In this document: positions 36,220 through 47,308 of the stretch, piece by piece | How the letters are laid out: the number at the start of each line of letters is the position of its first letter | Numbering within the stretch: position 1 is the stretch's first letter | Source: Primula veris | Taxonomy: Eukaryota; Streptophyta; Magnoliopsida; Ericales; Primulaceae | Length of the DNA: 64,000 bases | Direction: 5' to 3' | Assembly: GCA_963682055.1 (NCBI GenBank) | Contig: OY821747.1 | Location: forward strand, 20,706,126 to 20,770,125 | Program-made: the position numbers and the translations under genes | The notes under the pieces: model-generated | The model's input: only the letters and a program-made list of their open reading frames with translations | The model's database searches: none | Told to the model about the DNA's origin: nothing

Positions 36220-38261
36220 GGTTTGTCCCCACTAGTATTCCACTTCAGTACTCAAAAGAATGCTAAAAGGATTAAATTACTGAACTAATCTCCTTTCATA
36301 TGCATTTATGAACAAATTAACATATCCAATTTTTCAATAACATACAGGTAGGTGTTTAAAGGTCAAGAATAATATCCTGAATTCTTGCATGGAAAATCTA
36401 GAAACCTCAAGCTACATAAAGTGATAAACACAGCTTTTTTACCCTTTACTTTTATCATAAAGCTAGACCCCCAAAAAAATCGCAGCTCAAGAAACCCTTA
36501 AAACTTGTAAAACTCTTATTACCCAGATAGTAAAAATAACATACTTCCTGCTGCCTAACTGACAGTCCAAGCTTACATACTGATTTGTAGTTCATCATAC
36601 ATATAAGTTCATTCTAATACTTGAAAATTTACTAAACTAACATCAAATGTCCTCAATTGTTATTACATTTATGACCAAACTAAACGTTCCAAGTTATCAA
36701 GAATCACAGAAGTATGCACATTATAGGAAGAATCGTAAAGAAACAGTAACAACAAACAACAAGACCAAACTTTTTTTTACAGAAACGAAGTGGTGTGGAG
36801 CTCTGATTACCAAAATACTATATTAGAAATCTTACCTCTGTACCCAAATGATAGTTCTGTTTTTAAGTTTGATTCGCACCAATATTTAATCCAATATTAA
36901 TACTTAAAAAGAAAATCAAAATGAATAACCTTCCTGAAATAGCCCATTTCAGAATTAATCGAAAATTATACATTTTATATTATTGGGAATCATATAAATT
37001 AAGAAGATGTTAAGAAAACTATATAGAAACCATTTATAGAACCTTTTCGTAGAGAGGGGAAGCTAAAATGATTATGCAGTAAATTTCAAGTAGAAACAAA
37101 AGTAATGTAAACGGAATTGATTAGTTCATATCTGATAGGTTCTTCTTGTTACATTACACACATATAAATACTAAAAAGAAAACAGTTACAAACTTTGGGC
37201 AGTTTTTGAGCAGTTTAGTAACTGCTCTTCCTCTACCATTGATCTTGCCACATGGCATGATCCTGATTAACGAAATTAACATAGTTCTGTCTGATCCTAG
37301 GGTCCTAATTAATACACGCTAATACATCCAACGGTGTAGGAAATTCACCAACACATATTACAAATATAAATATATAAAATCAAACAGCAGCAGCAGCTGC
37401 GCATCTTCTCCCCTCTCTCTACCCATTAGGGTTCTTCACCTCATTCCAATCCTTCATAGCCTTTGTAATTAACAGCTTTTTAGACAGAGATTCACTGCAG
37501 ATTAAAACCAACCTCATTTCATATGAAGTTATCAACAATCTATTACAGAATTTGACAAAAAGAAATTGGGATTTTTTTTATTCGTGGGGTTTTGAGGCTA
37601 GTTGAATCGGGTCTAAAATCTGACTTGTGAAGTAAACTCATTTTATCAAGAATCATATAAACATGGGCATACATAATATTATCAAAAAAAAAACATTAAA
37701 TTAATGAAAGAAAAAAAAGAGAGAACAGACCTTCTCGATTGCCTGGAGTAAAAAAATCAATTTCAGTACTCAGAAGAAGGCTAAAAAAAATTAATTTACT
37801 GAACTAACTTCATTGAAATGCATCTATCAACAAATAAGCAAATAATAAGAAAAAACATGACTGTAAACAAAAACAAAAAAAACCTCTTTGTTAGAAAGAT
37901 GAAGCGGGGTGGAGCTTTGATTACCAAAAGACTTGGACCATGTTTTCGTTAAATCGTACCAAATACATACTAACTGTCGATGTAACTTAAAATAAGACTA
38001 GAAGATTATTAATTTTATTGAGGTAATTCATTTCACATAAATGATAGGGAGTACACCAATCACCAAATTAAACATTTCCAGACATCAAGAATCATATAAC
38101 CAGGCGCACAATAAGAAAGAAGATCATATAAAAATATGAACAAGAAAAAAGACCAAACCTTTTCAAAATCTAAAATGATTAAATTTACTTAACCAGCTTC
38201 AATTCATATGCAGTTCTTAACAAATTAGACTTTTCATACAACCAGGAATGATATAACTGGG
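36220..38261. repeat. Several diverged copies of an unclassified repeat
   Basis: Blocks near 36228, 37494, 37745 and 38160 share 'tttcagtactca', 'gaagaatgctaaaa/ggattaaattactgaacta', 'catatgcatttat...caaatta' words. Blocks near 36770 and 37890 share 'gtggagct(c/t)tgattaccaaaa'. The pattern is an old tandem or nested duplication of several hundred bp. No ORF with coding character. The GC-richer leader-like stretch at 37380-37450 has no linked exon. Confidence 0.4.
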
Positions 38262-39600
38262 TGTTGGAAAAATTGTAGTAAAACACGTTTTTAAACATGG
38301 TTGTTCCAAGTGGTCAGGGACCATCTTTGAGTCAATTTTCGATGCGACTACTCAGTTTTTCTGAGGCCATACTCAAAGCGTTTGAGTAGCTCATACGACG
38401 AGCTTCGCAACGGTATATCGCATGACCTATTCGGAGGAAGGGTGTGAATGATAATTGGACTCGAAGGTTGGTACTCGAAATAGAAAATAAAATCAATGCT
38501 GGAAAATGAGAAAAGAAATGGGATTTAACCCATGAGGGTTATCTCACATTGGAAAATCATGAATGATTTTTACGATATATATACTAAGGTATCCCATGTG
38601 GATATTAAGTAGTGTGTCCACATACACGTGTGTATTGTGTACCACACACGGGAGCCGGGCGGGCTTGCTCGTCGGTCGGGATTTCAGCTCGACGGGAAAA
38701 AGTGCGCCTGTTCCTGTTCGGGAAAAGCGCGCCTGTTCGGTAAGAAGCTTCCAGCAAAGCTGTAACTGTTGCAATAAATATGAATTCATTGCACTGCAGT
38801 TTCGAATTTCGAAAACTGACAGTAGTAAAGTGACTTTAATGGCTGAGATACTCAGCAAGCCTATAAATAGGCAGACCCCCCACATGTCAAACATACATAC
38901 ATTCTGAAATAAAACACAGCAGCATATATCATCTCTCAAAAATCAGCATTACATTTTAGAACCAGATAGAACCACCCACCAACAGCTCGACCTTGACTCG
39001 TCGCCAGTTTCCGGCGAGTCATCCGAGACGTTGTATCTTGGGATCGAAGCGCCAACGCAACCAGAAACCTTAAGGTGGTTGGGCGAATATCGGTTAAGGG
39101 CATACTGTTAACAGTAGTCTCGTCTAATTATTTATTTACATTCTGTCCAATTTTATTTCGCATTTAAATTCAGTTTTTTTTTTTTTCATTCTGTCCTTTC
39201 AATTCAGTATTTTAATTTCCTGTACTTAGCTGTAACTTTTATATTCTGTATTTACCTTTCTGTAATTTACTTAAAGTACTGTTTCTATTCTATAATTTCA
39301 TTTCTGTAATTAGATTAGTTTCAATTCAGTCCTGTATTTTCAATTTAAAACAGAACAGTCCGGCTGTTAAGTTTATACTTTCCAGTCCGGCAGTTTCTAT
39401 TTATTGCAAATCAGTACATCAGATTATTAATTAAATAATCATCTGATAACGTTTGCTTTATTTACGTTTCAGTACCTACATGTTGTAATCATTAATTTCT
39501 GTATCAATTTCGAAATTAATAAAGATTACACTGGTTTTTGTTTATTATTGTTTAGTCCTTTATTTATTATTAATTGTTATTTCGTACACGGAAACCAACA
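38262..39600 (+). mobile_element. Copia 5' LTR, 1339 bp
   Basis: Bounded by the inverted tips TGTTGG (38262) and CCAACA (39600). It carries a TATA box (cctataaatagg, about 38860-38871) and is followed by the leader and gag. There is no second LTR to compare, so the boundaries rest on the tips and position. The U5/R side is unusually T-rich. It contains gaatatcggttaag at 39085-39098, complementary to the sequence right after the LTR. Confidence 0.8.
38860..38871 (+). promoter_or_regulatory. TATA box in the copia LTR
   Basis: cctataaatagg, the best TATA match in the LTR. Transcription would start near 38895, leaving an R/U5 of about 700 bp. Confidence 0.6.
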
Positions 39601-39618
39601 ATCTTAACCGATATTCTG
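39601..39618 (+). other. Candidate primer-binding site, self-complementary to the LTR
   Basis: No TGGTATCAGAGC-type initiator-Met tRNA site follows the LTR. Instead 39603-39616 (cttaaccgatattc) is a perfect 14-nt complement of 39085-39098 in the LTR. That position suggests priming or leader folding, but the function is inferred only. Confidence 0.35.
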
Positions 39619-39954
39619 TTGTTTCTTTCGTGTATTAATTAATACAATTATTTAGTTTAAAAGGAATAATGCTTTTTTGTTTTCAATTCTAAATTATATT
39701 AGAAATTGAATACAAAGAAAAATTCCAAACAGTTTTAATTTTTATTTTTTGAATCTTGTTGATACCAACCGTATTGGTATTCAATAAGAATCGTTTAATC
39801 CTTTTAATATCAACCGTATTGATATTCAAAAGGATAAAAAGTTTATTTTTATTATTTGTTTGATAATTCTTTTACAAACCCAAATATCAGTTTTGGTGTT
39901 TGTTTATAGAATTTATTGTACACGTATCTCATACGTTTTGTGTTGTCGTTTCAG

Positions 39955-42459
39955 ATGACAAACACGTCGCCTATTCAGTTGCCTATCGGAAGTGAGCATG
40001 ACCCAGTGGTTGGTGGAGATGTCCATAACACTGGGGGCGATGCGATTGTGGGGGCTACCGCCGATTACGTAGCTGCAGCGGCTGAGGCCGCCGCGGCTGT
40101 GGCCATGGCGGATGCTACGGCCAAAGCTGAGGCTGCGGCCGAAGCAGCGGCCACGGCCAAGGCCGCAGCTAAGGCTGCGGCCAAGGGCAAGGCACCGATG
40201 TATTCGGCTGTGCCTACTTTGCCGACTTCTCATCTGGAGAAACCGGAAAAATTAAGGGGAGACAACTTTAAACGTTGGCAGCAAAAGATGCTGTTTTATC
40301 TCACGACCCTAAATCTGACCAGGTTTCTCAAGGAGACTGCTCCCGTCCTAAGCGAGGACGATCTGGACGAGCAGTCGTTCTCTGCGGTTGAGGCATGGAG
40401 ACATGCCGACTACCTATGCAAGAACTATATCCTGTGTGCTCTAGATGACACGCTGTTCAGTGTTTTCGAGCCCAAAGCTACTGCAAATGAGCTGTGGGAA
40501 ACTCTCGAAAACAAGTACAAAGTGAATAACGCTGGCACAAAGAGATTTGTTGTCACGGACTTTCATGAGTACCGTATGACTGACAGCAGGGGTGTCATGG
40601 AGCAAGCTGAGGAGCTCCAACTCATTTACCATCGCCTTGAGGCTGAGGAGCTAGTGATAAACGAGCCTTTCCAGGTGGCACTCATGATTGAGAAATTGCC
40701 ACCATCTTGGAAAGACTTTCAAAACTACCTTAAGCACAAGCGAAAGGAAATGAGGCTGGAGGGGCTCATTGAGAAGCTCAATATCGAGGTGAGCAACCGT
40801 CGCTCCGTGAGGAGAGTCGGTGGTGCTAACATCCCGATGGCAAAGGCCAATGTGGTCGAAAGCTCCAACGTCAAACGAAAACATTTTGACAACGGAGGCA
40901 GTGCTGTTGTCGCAAAGAAATTTACGGGAACCTGCTTTGTGTGTAACAGGACCGGCCATCGTGCCACGGACTGTTATGACAATAAAGGCGCTGTTAAGCC
41001 TAAGCCCCCCCCGAGGAACTTCAAGGGCAAGGGAAAGAGGAAAGCTCCAGCTCAGGCACATCTGGCCGAGGGAGGACGAGATGATGACCACTTTACTGCT
41101 GTGGTCTCTGAGGTGAATCTCGTGGGGAGCAACCCCAAAGAGTGGTGGCTGGATACCGGCGCCACGAGCCACGTCTGCTCAACAAGGTGGATGTTTAAGA
41201 CCTACGAGGCAGTAGAGGGAGAAAGCTGCTTCATGGGAAATTCTGCTACTTCCAAGGTGGAAGGAAAAGGAATGGTGGTGATGAAGATGACCTCGGGAAA
41301 AGAGCCGAGGTTGACTAATGTGCTCCATGTTCCGGATATCCGTAAGAATCTGGTATCCGGATCAGTGATGGTGAAGAACGAGTTCAAGCTAGTCTTAGAA
41401 TCCGATAAAATTGTAATCACCAAAAATGGTGTCTATGTAGGCCGTGGCTATATGACCAACGGCATGTTTAAGTTAAACGTAGGGACACCTGCTCCCAATA
41501 AAGGTGCTAAAGCTGAGGCTAGCACTAGTGATGTAATGACTGTTGCCCAAGAGGCCAATAAAAATTCTAATTTTGAGTATTTATTTGAGTCATTTCATTT
41601 GTGGCATGGTAGATTAGGTCACGTGAATTATAATTCTTTAAAGAAATTAATATCACTAAAACTAATACCAAATTTTGTTTTTAATAAGCAACATAAATGT
41701 GAGATTTGTGTAGAGGCAAAATTAACGAAATCATCGTTTCAACATGTTGAACGAGAAAGTGAACCTCTCGGTCTAATACACACGGATGTATGCGACTTAA
41801 AGTTTATACAAACGCGAGGAGGGAAAAAGTACTTTATCACCTTTATAGATGATTGTACTAGATACTGCTATGTTTACTTAATGAGAAGTAAAGACGAAGC
41901 AGTTGAGAAATTCGCTCTTTATAAGACCGAAGTTGAAAATCAACTCAATAGAAAAATTAAAACATTGAGAAGTGATAGAGGCGGTGAATTTGAATCACCG
42001 TTTGAGCAGATATGCGCTGAAAGCGGCATTATACATCAAACCACAGCCCCATACACTCCCGAGCAAAATGGGGTTGCTGAGCGTAAAAATAGAACGCTAA
42101 AAGAAATGATGAATGCTATGCTAATCAGTTCTGGGTTACCCCAGAACATGTGGGGGGAAGCGATACTTTCCGCAAACTATGTTTTAAACAAGTTACCACA
42201 TAAGAAGCGAGAAAAGACTCCATATGAATTATGGAAAGGTCATCAACCCAGTTATAAGAACCTGTGGGTTTGGGGTTGTCTCGCAAAGGTCCTAGTTCCC
42301 ACTCCTAAGAGCATGAGAATTGGTCCTAAAACGGTGGACTGTGTGTTCATCGGATATGCACATAATAGTAGTGCATATCGGTTTCTCGTACACAAGTCGG
42401 ATAATCCCGATGTGCACGTAGATACGTATATGGAAAGCCGAGAGGCCTCTTTTTTTTAA
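39955..42459 (+). CDS. Copia gag-protease-integrase part of the polyprotein
   Basis: The ATG at 39955 follows a tttcag that looks like a splice acceptor; an in-frame non-ATG extension reaches 39916. Domains in order: an Ala/Lys-rich N-terminus (about residues 35-80), a UBN2-type gag region (about 90-290), a CCHC zinc knuckle (CFVCNRTGHRATDC, from residue 327), the aspartic protease motif LDTGATSHVC (Asp 400), the GAG-preintegrase HHCC region (LWHGRLGH...CEICVEAK), and an integrase core with Asp 611, Asp 674 and Glu 709. It ends at TAA 42457-42459, where the frame continues on the far side. That makes the stop a nonsense change rather than the natural end. These proteins would form the particle, process it and insert the cDNA. 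Confidence 0.9.
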   Translation: MTNTSPIQLPIGSEHDPVVGGDVHNTGGDAIVGATADYVAAAAEAAAAVAMADATAKAEAAAEAAATAKAAAKAAAKGKAPMYSAVPTLPTSHLEKPEKLRGDNFKRWQQKMLFYLTTLNLTRFLKETAPVLSEDDLDEQSFSAVEAWRHADYLCKNYILCALDDTLFSVFEPKATANELWETLENKYKVNNAGTKRFVVTDFHEYRMTDSRGVMEQAEELQLIYHRLEAEELVINEPFQVALMIEKLPPSWKDFQNYLKHKRKEMRLEGLIEKLNIEVSNRRSVRRVGGANIPMAKANVVESSNVKRKHFDNGGSAVVAKKFTGTCFVCNRTGHRATDCYDNKGAVKPKPPPRNFKGKGKRKAPAQAHLAEGGRDDDHFTAVVSEVNLVGSNPKEWWLDTGATSHVCSTRWMFKTYEAVEGESCFMGNSATSKVEGKGMVVMKMTSGKEPRLTNVLHVPDIRKNLVSGSVMVKNEFKLVLESDKIVITKNGVYVGRGYMTNGMFKLNVGTPAPNKGAKAEASTSDVMTVAQEANKNSNFEYLFESFHLWHGRLGHVNYNSLKKLISLKLIPNFVFNKQHKCEICVEAKLTKSSFQHVERESEPLGLIHTDVCDLKFIQTRGGKKYFITFIDDCTRYCYVYLMRSKDEAVEKFALYKTEVENQLNRKIKTLRSDRGGEFESPFEQICAESGIIHQTTAPYTPEQNGVAERKNRTLKEMMNAMLISSGLPQNMWGEAILSANYVLNKLPHKKREKTPYELWKGHQPSYKNLWVWGCLAKVLVPTPKSMRIGPKTVDCVFIGYAHNSSAYRFLVHKSDNPDVHVDTYMESREASFF

Positions 42460-44109
42460 GATATCTTTCCCCGTAAATTACCTACATCTGTACCAACTCA
42501 AGAGTTGAACAGTGAAGGAAATGTGGGGGCAAGTGAACTGACAGAGGAAGAGGAAGAGCCTCGGCGCAGCAAAAGGGCAAGGACGGAAACTTCATTTGGA
42601 CCTGATTTCCTAACCTTCATGGTTGAAGGCGAACCGGTGACATATGAACAAGCTATGTCAACACCGGATTCTCAATACTGGGAAGAAGCTATTCAAAATG
42701 AGATTGAATCAATCATGCAAAACCACACTTGAGAACTAGTGGATCTTCCGAAAGGATTTAAGCCCCTAGGTCACAAGTGGATCTTCAAGAGGAAGTTAAG
42801 GGTTGACGGCACGATTGAGAAATACAAGGCGAGACTTGTAGTAAAAGGCTTCAGGCAAAGGGAAGGTGTCGATTATTTTGACACGTATGCTCCTGTCTCC
42901 AGGAAAACGTCAATCCGAATCGTCATTGCTCTTGCAGCTTTGTTTGATATGGAAATACATCAAATGGATGTAAAGACGGCGTTTCTGAATGGAGAACTGG
43001 AAGAAGAAATTTACATGGAACAACCGGAAGGGTTTGTAGTTCCTGGTAAAGAGCACTAAGTGTGCAAACTTGTAAAGTCTCTATATGGACTCAAACAAGC
43101 GCCAAAGCAATGACACGAGAAGTTTGATAGAATTATGCTATCAAACGGTTTTCATATTAACGAGTGTGATAAATGTGTCTACTCTAAAGGAAGTGGAAGA
43201 GACTGTGTGGTAGTCTGTCTCTATGTGGATGACATGATTATAATTGGGAGTAATGATAGAATCAGCTCCACAAAGAAAATGTTGTCACAACACTTCGATA
43301 TGAAGGATCTGGGTATAGCTGATGTAATACTTGGTATGAATATTACCAAAACATCAGAAGGATATGCCTTGTCCCAAAGTCACTATGTCAAGTATTAGAC
43401 AAGTTTGACAAGTGCAGTAAAGCGATGTCCAGAACCCCAATTGAGTTTAACTGTAACCTGAAAAAGAATTTCGGTAAGAGTGTGAATCAATTGAAGTTCT
43501 CTCGAGTCATAGGCAGTCTCATGTATATAATGAATTGCACTAGACCAGACATAGCAAACACAGTGAGTAGACTGAGCAGGTATACCAGCAATCCGAATGA
43601 GGAACACTGGAAGGCCATAATGAAACTTCTCAGATATATGAGGTTTTCAGCCGATTACGGGCTACACTATACCAGATATCCAGCGGTACTGGAAGGGTAC
43701 TCAGATGCCAACTGGATATCAGACTCCAATAGCACAAGGTCCATGAGTGGATATGTGTTTATAATGGGAGGAGCTGCTGTGTCTTGGAGATCCTCCAAAC
43801 AGACGTGTATTACACGGTCAACTATGGAATCAGAATTTATAGCGTTAGACTTAGCAACCGAAGAGGCAGACTGGCTAAGAAGTCTATTGAAAGGAATTCC
43901 AATGTGGCCAAAACCTGTTCCCGCAATAAGCATGCATTGTGATATTCAATCAGCTATTGCGCGGGATCAGGATCATATGTATAATGGAAAGTCTCGACAT
44001 ATACGTCGGAGACATAAATCCGTAAGAGAATTGTTATCCAATGGTGTTGTGTCCTTAGATTTTGTGAGATCAAAGGAAAACATAGCGGATCCATTAACAA
44101 AAGGCTTGA
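42460..44109 (+). pseudogene. Copia reverse transcriptase-RNase H, multiply interrupted
   Basis: This is the same frame as the upstream ORF after the TAA at 42457, with further in-frame stops at 42730 (TGA, at a Trp position), 43057 (TAA) and 43111 (TGA, at a Trp position). A small indel just before 43395 moves the rest into another frame. Reverse transcriptase motifs: HKWIFKRKL, YKARLVVKGFRQ, QMDVKTAFLNGELEEE and the catalytic YVDD at 43222-43233. RNase H motifs: YSDANW and [11 protein letters not shown]. The final copia residues are ADPLTKGL. The number of lesions shows this copy is dead. Confidence 0.92.
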
Positions 44110-44497
44110 CAGAAATCGGGCTACCCACGCTCCGAACGACTTTAGTCGAGCAAGGAAACAATGAACAAAGAATGAGAGCAGAGCTAGACATGATAGACGA
44201 GAAACGAGAGATAGCAGCCCTTACCCTAGCCAAATACCAACAAAGCGTGAAACAAACTTATGACAAGAGAGTAGAGGATCCAAAGAATTCATGGTAGGAG
44301 AACTGGTGCTGCGACGAGTGACGGTCTATACCCGCATCGAAATACATGGCAAACTAAGCCCTACCTGGGAAGGCCCATACGAAATCGTCAAGCAAACGAG
44401 TCCAGTCTCTTACAAAATCAAAAGTGTACTGTTCGCCAATAGCCGAGGGGAAAAGAATTCTTGGAATGTGGCTAACCTAAAGAAGTACTACGTATAG
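44110..44497 (+). pseudogene. Gypsy integrase C-terminal fragment with GPY/F module
   Basis: Starts EIGLPTLRT in the copia RNase H frame. It continues with a helix ([35 protein letters not shown]) and, after a 1-base frame change near 44285, [10 protein letters not shown] and the GPY/F module (KLSPTWEGPYEIV), ending NVANLKKYYV at TAG 44495-44497. It is typical of Tat-type gypsy integrase tails. The DDE core is absent. Confidence 0.88.
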
Positions 44498-44589
44498 GCG
44501 ATCTTCTGAGTACAGGTGCCATCTTACCCCTCCTACTTAATGGCATTATCTTTCGTATTTTTGAATGAATAAAATATATTATCATGCTG

Positions 44590-45185
44590 TCTAGCGAATG
44601 CTATGAAATTTCGTAAATGGCGTGCTTTCAAAGGAACGTCTAGGAATACTATGAAAATTCTCAACATGGCCGAAGTGCCTAGGAATGCTATGAAATTCCG
44701 TAAATGGCGTGTTTTCAAAGGAACGTCTAGGAATACTATGAAAATTCCCAACATGGCCGAAGTGCCTAGGAATGCTATGAAATTCCGTAAATGGCGTGTT
44801 TTCGAAGGAACGTCTAGGAATACTATGAAAATTCCCAACATGGCCGAAGTGCCTAGGAATGCTATGAAATTCCGTAAATGGCGTGTTTTCGAAGGAACGT
44901 CTAGGAATACTATGAAAATTCCCAACATGGCCGAAGTGCCTAGGAATGCTATGAAATTCCGTAAATGGCGTGTTTTCGAAGGAACGTCTAGGAATACTAT
45001 GAAAATTCCCAACATGGCCGAAGTGCCTAGGAATGCTATGAAATTCCGTAAATGGCGTGTTTTCGAAGGAACGCCTAGGAATACTATGAAATTCCCAACA
45101 TGGCCGAAGTGCCTAGGAATGTTATGAAATTCCCTAAATGGCGTGTTTTCAAAGGAACGCCTAGGAATACTACGAAATTCATATG
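44590..45185. repeat. 87-bp tandem repeat, about 6.8 copies
   Basis: The period is exactly 87 bp (unit starts near 44599, 44686, 44773, 44860, 44947, 45034 and 45120). Each unit consists of two related halves of about 43 bp, both containing aggaat.ctatgaaa. Because 87 is 29 codons it stays open on both strands, giving spurious 160-174-aa ORFs. Outer copies are more diverged than inner ones. It lies directly after the integrase in the untranslated 3' region of the gypsy element. Confidence 0.95.
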
Positions 45186-45289
45186 CAGGTACAATGCAAG
45201 AAATAATTCAGGTCCACCTTACGGCGGCGATACAATACAAAATAGCTAACACAATGAAGGAGAATCAAACTAAACAGTGAAATATCAAC

Positions 45290-45663
45290 AAGAAGCATAT
45301 CCAAAACAGGAATAACGACATGACAAATGAATCAGCAAGGAAAAATCGATCCAATCAATCAAATAGCAATACGGCAATGGAAAGGTACAAAACAGGAATA
45401 ACGAAATGACAAATGAATCAGCAAGGAAAAATCGATCTAATCAATCAAATAGCAATACGGCAATGGAAAGGTACAAAACAGGAATAACGAAATGACAAAT
45501 GAATCAGCAAGGAAAATTCGATCCAATCAATCAAATAGCAATACGACAATGGAAAGGTACAAAACAGGAATAACGAAATGACAAATGAATCAGCAAGGAA
45601 AAATCGATCCAATCAATCAAATAGCAATACGACAATGGAAAGGTACAAAACAGGAATAAAGAA
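45290..45663. repeat. 86-bp tandem repeat, about 4.3 copies
   Basis: Units start at 'caaaacaggaata' at 45302, 45388, 45474, 45560 and 45646 and contain gaatcagcaaggaaaa and atcaaatagcaatacg. The sequence is unrelated to the 87-bp array but the period is nearly the same. Confidence 0.93.
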
Positions 45664-45731
45664 ATAACACAAGTAGTCCTCGCCCGCATTACGGAGGCAA
45701 CAAGAAGATCATCGACACTAAAGAAACTCAT

Positions 45732-46382
45732 TTAAGAAGAGCTACTACAGGAGGAGCACGACGGTAATTGACCGAGCTCAATCTCTTCGTCATCCGTCGT
45801 CGTATCCCCATCGGACTCATCACCTTCAAAACGCTCCTCAGAAATGAGGGCATCAAAATTGGTCGTATGAGCCCCAACGCAAGTCAGCGTCTGAAGCCGC
45901 GCGTTGAACTAGGCTTTTTTAGCGAGCTCGTGAACATCCGAGGCCGCTTTATGGCGATCATCGTCGAAGGGGAGATTACGGCGAGCCTCGATCATAGCCG
46001 CGGAAGCATCGTATCTGGTTCGGGACAAACGAAAATACTTCACCAACACGTTGGCTTTGGTTACCAACAACTTTAATTTGTCGAAGTATTTGTCTTTGGC
46101 ACGCCAATATCGATCCAAACGACGCTCGTGAACCTCAACAACATGCTCGGCACGGCGAACGTACTCTCGAAAAGAGGCCGCCTGAGTTTTCAGCTTGGTC
46201 CGAAGTCGAGCACATTGGTCGGTCAACTTGACATTTTTGCCCATCAAAACGATGTAAGGCCACTTGTCAGGCACCTCACTAGCCACACCAGATGAGACCT
46301 CGTCCCGGGCAGCCCCAGTAGGTCCTGACCCCGGGCTAACTAGGCATGGAGAACCAGCCTGGTGCGACGTAGTAGCGTGTGC
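45732..46382 (-). pseudogene. Antisense gene last exon, with premature TAG
   Basis: Acceptor TTATAG|GCACAC, then SPCLVSPGSGPTGAARDE and a helical region (EVHERRLDRYWRAKDKYFDK). A TAG after HELAKKA is followed in the same frame by FNARLQTLTCVGAHTTNF and an acidic tail to TAA at 45734-45732. The TAG is therefore probably a mutation. Confidence 0.55.
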
Positions 46383-46509
46383 CTATAAAAACAAAAAAAA
46401 AATGGGGAAGAACGAGAAGAGATGAATATATAACCGCAAGAAACGAAAATACGAAAATAGAAAAAACGAATATTTCCATACAAGCTACAAATAAAACGAC
46501 AAAACAAGC

Positions 46510-47091
46510 TACTCGATTATCAATCCGATAACCCCTCAACAGACGCCGATGTCTCTACTACATCGGCGAAATGAATATCTCGCAATGAAGCAATTTGCGT
46601 CCCCAAGCGCTCACGAACAACCGCATCGATTCGGTTCAAGGCAGCAGTGGTCTCGGTTACCCCGGCCGTCGCATCAACCATGCGCTCGGCCCGGGAAACA
46701 CCACTCATCCCTTTTACATGCTCCAGCACCTCTAAAGCGCGAACTCGGGCCCAATACGCTTTGGCAAAGAATAGCAGCAGGTCCGCGTCCTCAAAAACAG
46801 CCCCTAGGACCAAGTTCAAGCTCGTCACACGACCTCGGGCTTCATCACGGGAACGTCGTAAGGGCCTTTTTGCCGTATAGTGGGCAGTCTTTTTGCTGAA
46901 TTTCTCTCCCAAATCACGTAACCGAATCGACATGTTTGAAATGTGAATATTCAGATCCTCGACTTTATGATGAGCAGAATTCAGTTCAGCAGTTAGGGCA
47001 GCCTTAGATCTTTCCAGATTATCTATAACGTCACCTACACTACGACTAGGCGAGGTCCAGACCACCACAGCAAGGGGGTTATTTGGTACCT
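46510..47091 (-). CDS. Antisense gene exon 5, helical
   Basis: Acceptor TTGTCAG|GTACCA. Encodes VPNNPLAVVVWTSPS followed by a long helical stretch (LERSKAALTAELNSAHHKVE) and a second one (LLLFFAKAYWARVRALEVL). The donor near 46510-46540 is not certain. Confidence 0.5.
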
Positions 47092-47308
47092 GACAATATT
47101 TTGTTTTCACATCCTTCAAAATATGACGACCCTCAAAAGAAATTAATCCGAGAAGGCCCAACAGAAAGAAAAAACAGCACTTATATTATCACTTCCCCAA
47201 AAGAATATGTTTCTAGATACAAAAGAGACCCACAATTCTACTACCAAAAGACTACACAAAAACAACAAAAATATATATATACTGTCAGAAAAATGGTCAA
47301 GGTTCCAC

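Larger units (their letters stand above)
38262..44109 (+). mobile_element. Ty1/copia retrotransposon, 3'-truncated
   Basis: The element has a 5' LTR (38262-39600) and coding for gag, protease, integrase, reverse transcriptase and RNase H in the copia order (integrase before reverse transcriptase). It has no 3' LTR: at about 44110 the sequence switches in frame to a gypsy integrase. Five nonsense or frameshift lesions lie downstream of integrase, so it is not autonomous. The bases left of the LTR (ctggg) are not repeated at the right side of the composite, as expected if the 3' end was lost. Confidence 0.9.

Noticed and set aside
38544..38939. ORFs of 114-131 aa in the copia LTR
   Set aside because: Both strands open by chance in GC-richer LTR sequence; copia LTRs do not encode proteins.
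39913..41172. Minus-strand ORFs opposite copia gag
   Set aside because: Shadows of the sense polyprotein; the Arg/Ser-rich ones mirror the alanine-rich gag N-terminus.
44533..45127. 160- and 174-aa repetitive ORFs on both strands
   Set aside because: Artefacts of an 87-bp (29-codon) tandem repeat that is open on both strands.
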